Part shown: positions 5,827 through 6,678 of the stretch, one piece after another
Position numbering within the stretch: position 1 is the first letter of the stretch
How the letters are laid out: each line of letters starts with the position of its first letter
NCBI GenBank assembly: GCA_946409475.1
Contig: CAMJWQ010000197.1
Span: 1-6,678 of the forward strand
Direction of reading: 5' to 3'
DNA: 6,678 bases
DNA from: an uncultured Lachnospiraceae bacterium
GTDB lineage: Bacteria > Bacillota > Clostridia > Lachnospirales > Lachnospiraceae
Made by a program: the position numbers and the translations under genes
The notes under the pieces: generated by a model
What the model was told of the DNA's origin: nothing
The model's input: only the letters and a program-made list of their open reading frames with translations
Databases searched by the model: none

Positions 5827-5898
5827 CCTCCCGGTTATTTTTATTGGTTCTTCGCTTAATTATGTATCAGTCCCCCCATCCTTGCCTCCCGGTTATTT
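5827..5898. repeat. Direct repeat of the vanZ ribosome binding site (two 14-base copies)
   Basis: CCTCCCGGTTATTT occurs at 5827-5840 and again, identical, at 5885-5898. On the minus strand both read AAATAACCGGGAGG. Downstream of each is an ATG and then the same 10 bases ATACATAATT (5789-5798 and 5858-5867 as AATTATGTAT on the plus strand). The two blocks together suggest an old tandem duplication of the vanZ translation start. Confidence 0.7.
5856..5879 (-). CDS. Candidate 7-residue upstream ORF in the vanZ leader
   Basis: The upstream copy of the duplicated ribosome binding site (GGGAGG) lies 5 bases before ATG 5879-5877, which opens MGGLIHN and stops at TAA 5858-5856, 36 bases before the vanZ ATG. 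Its end echoes vanZ's own RIIHN residues, so it probably arose by duplication. It could act as a leader peptide or decoy start. Translation is inferred from the ribosome binding site only. Confidence 0.4.
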   Translation of the reverse strand: MGGLIHN

Positions 5899-5916
5899 AA
5901 CCTCCTCTTTACATAA

Positions 5917-5945
5917 ATATTAAGTTTTTTTGATAGTTGGCTCAA
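5917..5945 (-). promoter_or_regulatory. Candidate vanZ promoter
   Basis: On the minus strand TTGAGC (-35, 5945-5940) and TAATAT (-10, 5922-5917) are separated by 17 bases that contain an A-tract. Each matches 4 of 6 consensus bases. The transcript would begin near 5910 and carry a leader of about 90 bases that includes the upstream ORF. It overlaps the spacer of the gntR promoter on the other strand. Confidence 0.5.
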
Positions 5946-5953
5946 AAAGGCGA

Positions 5954-5962
5954 TGCTATAAT
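5954..5962 (+). promoter_or_regulatory. Candidate gntR promoter, extended -10
   Basis: TGCTATAAT is a perfect -10 with the TGn extension. No good -35 lies 16-18 bases upstream; TTGATA at 5930-5935 is a fine hexamer but 21 bases away. Transcription would start near 5969, giving a leader of about 74 bases. Confidence 0.6.
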
Positions 5963-5977
5963 AAGACCTGTAAAAGA

Positions 5978-5986
5978 TGTCAGACA
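5978..5986. promoter_or_regulatory. Candidate GntR/UTRA operator TGTCAGACA
   Basis: A perfect palindrome (TGTC-A-GACA) just downstream of the predicted gntR start point and about 33 bases upstream of the vanZ -35. HutC-subfamily GntR regulators often bind short dyads with TGTC or GT..AC half-sites, and often repress themselves. The site fits autoregulation and possible control of both divergent genes; the link is inference. Confidence 0.4.
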
Positions 5987-6000
5987 ACTTTTAAATATCT

Positions 6001-6022
6001 GGATCATTATGCATGATGGTCC
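6001..6022. repeat. 22-base dyad directly before the gntR ribosome binding site
   Basis: The arms GGATCATTATG and CATGATGGTCC are symmetric at 9 of 11 positions; the other two are G.T, which pair in RNA. The transcript could fold into a stem abutting GAGGAG at 6023-6028 and so affect translation, or the DNA could be a regulator binding site. It also contains in-frame ATGs at 6013 and 6016. Confidence 0.5.
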
Positions 6023-6031
6023 GAGGAGTGT

Positions 6032-6046
6032 ATGATAGCAGCATGA
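6032..6046 (+). CDS. Candidate 4-residue ORF overlapping the gntR start
   Basis: ATG 6032-6034 lies 3 bases after GAGGAG and encodes MIAA, ending at TGA 6044-6046, which overlaps the gntR ATG as ATGA. It was created by a tandem repeat, ATGATAGCAGC (6032-6042) followed by ATGATACAGC (6043-6052). The layout allows translational coupling; whether it is translated is unknown. Confidence 0.35.
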   Translation: MIAA

Positions 6047-6678
6047 TACAGCGTCGATATGAACAAATTGCAGAGCTCCTGGAAAAAAAAATTCATAATA
6101 AGGAATGGTATATCGGTCAGAAAATTCCTGGAGAACTGGAGCTTGCAAAAGAATACCATGTAGCGCGTTCTACAATACGGGAGACATTAAATATTATACA
6201 GCAGAAAGGCATGATAGAAAAGAGACATGGCTCCGGAAATTATGTGATAGAAAACAAACGCGCTATGGAAAATCCACTAATTTATCTTGATTCCGTCGGA
6301 AAGATGATTCAGGAGGCCGGATATGTAACCGGCAGTAATTTTTATGGAGCAGAGCATGCGCTGCCCGATGAAAATCTAAGACAAAGGATGCAGCTTAAAC
6401 CGGACGAAGGGATCGTTATTGTAAACAGAGAAAGAACCGCAGATCAGAAAGCCGTTGTTTTTTCTTACAATATTTTTCCGGAAAAACTGGCAGGAAATAT
6501 TTTCGATGCTGATTTACAGGGAAGCATTTTTCAAATTTTAGAAAATGAATGCCATATATCTGCCTATTATTCCCAGACAGTAATCAGAGGCATAAATCCG
6601 TTAAATAAATGGGACAGAGAGGCAGGGGCTTACCTGGCAGGTTCCATTGTTTTATTGGAGCAAATGCATTTCGACAAA
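6043..6678 (+). CDS. GntR-family transcriptional regulator with UTRA domain (HutC type), C-terminus cut by window edge
   Basis: 212 codons are open to the right edge without a stop; a full protein of this family has about 235-250 residues, so only the last part of UTRA is missing. The winged helix-turn-helix spans about 1-70: YEQIAELLEKKIHNKEW, IPGELELAKEYHVARSTIRETLNIIQQKGMIEKRHGSGNYV. The UTRA ligand domain follows (about 92 on): GYVTGSNFYGAEHALPDENLRQRM, L.PDEGIVIVNRERTADQKAVVFSYNIFPEKL, then DLQGSIFQILENECHISAYYSQTVI. UTRA domains bind small effectors such as sugars, sugar phosphates or histidine-pathway intermediates; the effector cannot be told here. ATG 6043 fits the family's usual N-terminus, although GAGGAG is 14 bases away; in-frame alternatives are ATG 6013, ATG 6016 and GTG 6028, below an in-frame stop at 5992. 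It is divergent from vanZ and probably regulates itself and perhaps vanZ. Confidence 0.92.
   Translation, partial: MIQRRYEQIAELLEKKIHNKEWYIGQKIPGELELAKEYHVARSTIRETLNIIQQKGMIEKRHGSGNYVIENKRAMENPLIYLDSVGKMIQEAGYVTGSNFYGAEHALPDENLRQRMQLKPDEGIVIVNRERTADQKAVVFSYNIFPEKLAGNIFDADLQGSIFQILENECHISAYYSQTVIRGINPLNKWDREAGAYLAGSIVLLEQMHFDK

Noticed and set aside
5942..6290. Frames on both strands (minus 5942-6148, plus 6105-6290) over the gntR start
   Set aside because: They overlap the GntR winged helix coding sequence in other frames and match no family.
1..6678. CRISPR array, toxin-antitoxin pair, phage or transposon genes, RNA genes, riboswitch
   Set aside because: No regularly spaced repeats, no paired small overlapping ORFs of known type, no transposase or integrase motifs, and no tRNA, rRNA or known riboswitch signature were seen on either strand.

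Overview
The window looks like chromosomal DNA from a low-GC, Gram-positive anaerobe of the class Clostridia, probably close to Lachnospiraceae. This is inferred from AT-rich coding sequence, strong purine-rich ribosome binding sites (GGAGG, GGGAGG), two lipoproteins with Firmicutes-style signal peptides, a VanZ-like membrane protein, a GntR/UTRA regulator and an AraC-like fragment. No rRNA, tRNA, CRISPR array, insertion sequence or phage gene was seen.

Layout. Eight genes lie on the minus strand and are read right to left; one gene at the right edge lies on the plus strand. From right to left: the first 212 codons of a GntR/UTRA repressor (6043 to the edge, plus strand), then divergently a VanZ-family membrane protein (5304-5819), a small alpha/beta hydrolase (4647-5201), a GNAT acetyltransferase (4134-4625), an acidic lipoprotein with a TTG start (3167-4036), a YjbR-GNAT fusion (2100-2939), a nitrilase-superfamily amidohydrolase (1122-2060), a 108-residue lipoprotein (786-1112), an ACT-domain protein (398-763), and the N-terminus of a probable AraC-type regulator cut by the left edge. 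The genes from 2939 to 398 are spaced by 39, 9 and 22 bases and form a probable operon, possibly continuing into the regulator. The hydrolase and the GNAT gene are 21 bases apart and are probably cotranscribed.

The genes do not assemble into a recognisable defence system or one pathway; they look like an accessory stretch of small-molecule modifying enzymes (two acetyltransferase domains, an amidase/nitrilase, a hydrolase) with surface lipoproteins and regulators at both ends. The most unusual content is non-coding. The vanZ and gntR promoters lie back to back in about 50 bases, with a palindrome TGTCAGACA next to them, and both genes have a partly duplicated translation start region that creates a tiny decoy or leader ORF (7 codons before vanZ; 4 codons before gntR, overlapping the real start as ATGA). 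A 12-codon ORF with a near-ideal ribosome binding site precedes the acidic lipoprotein, and a promoter-like sequence on the plus strand at 3129-3157 has no gene to serve.
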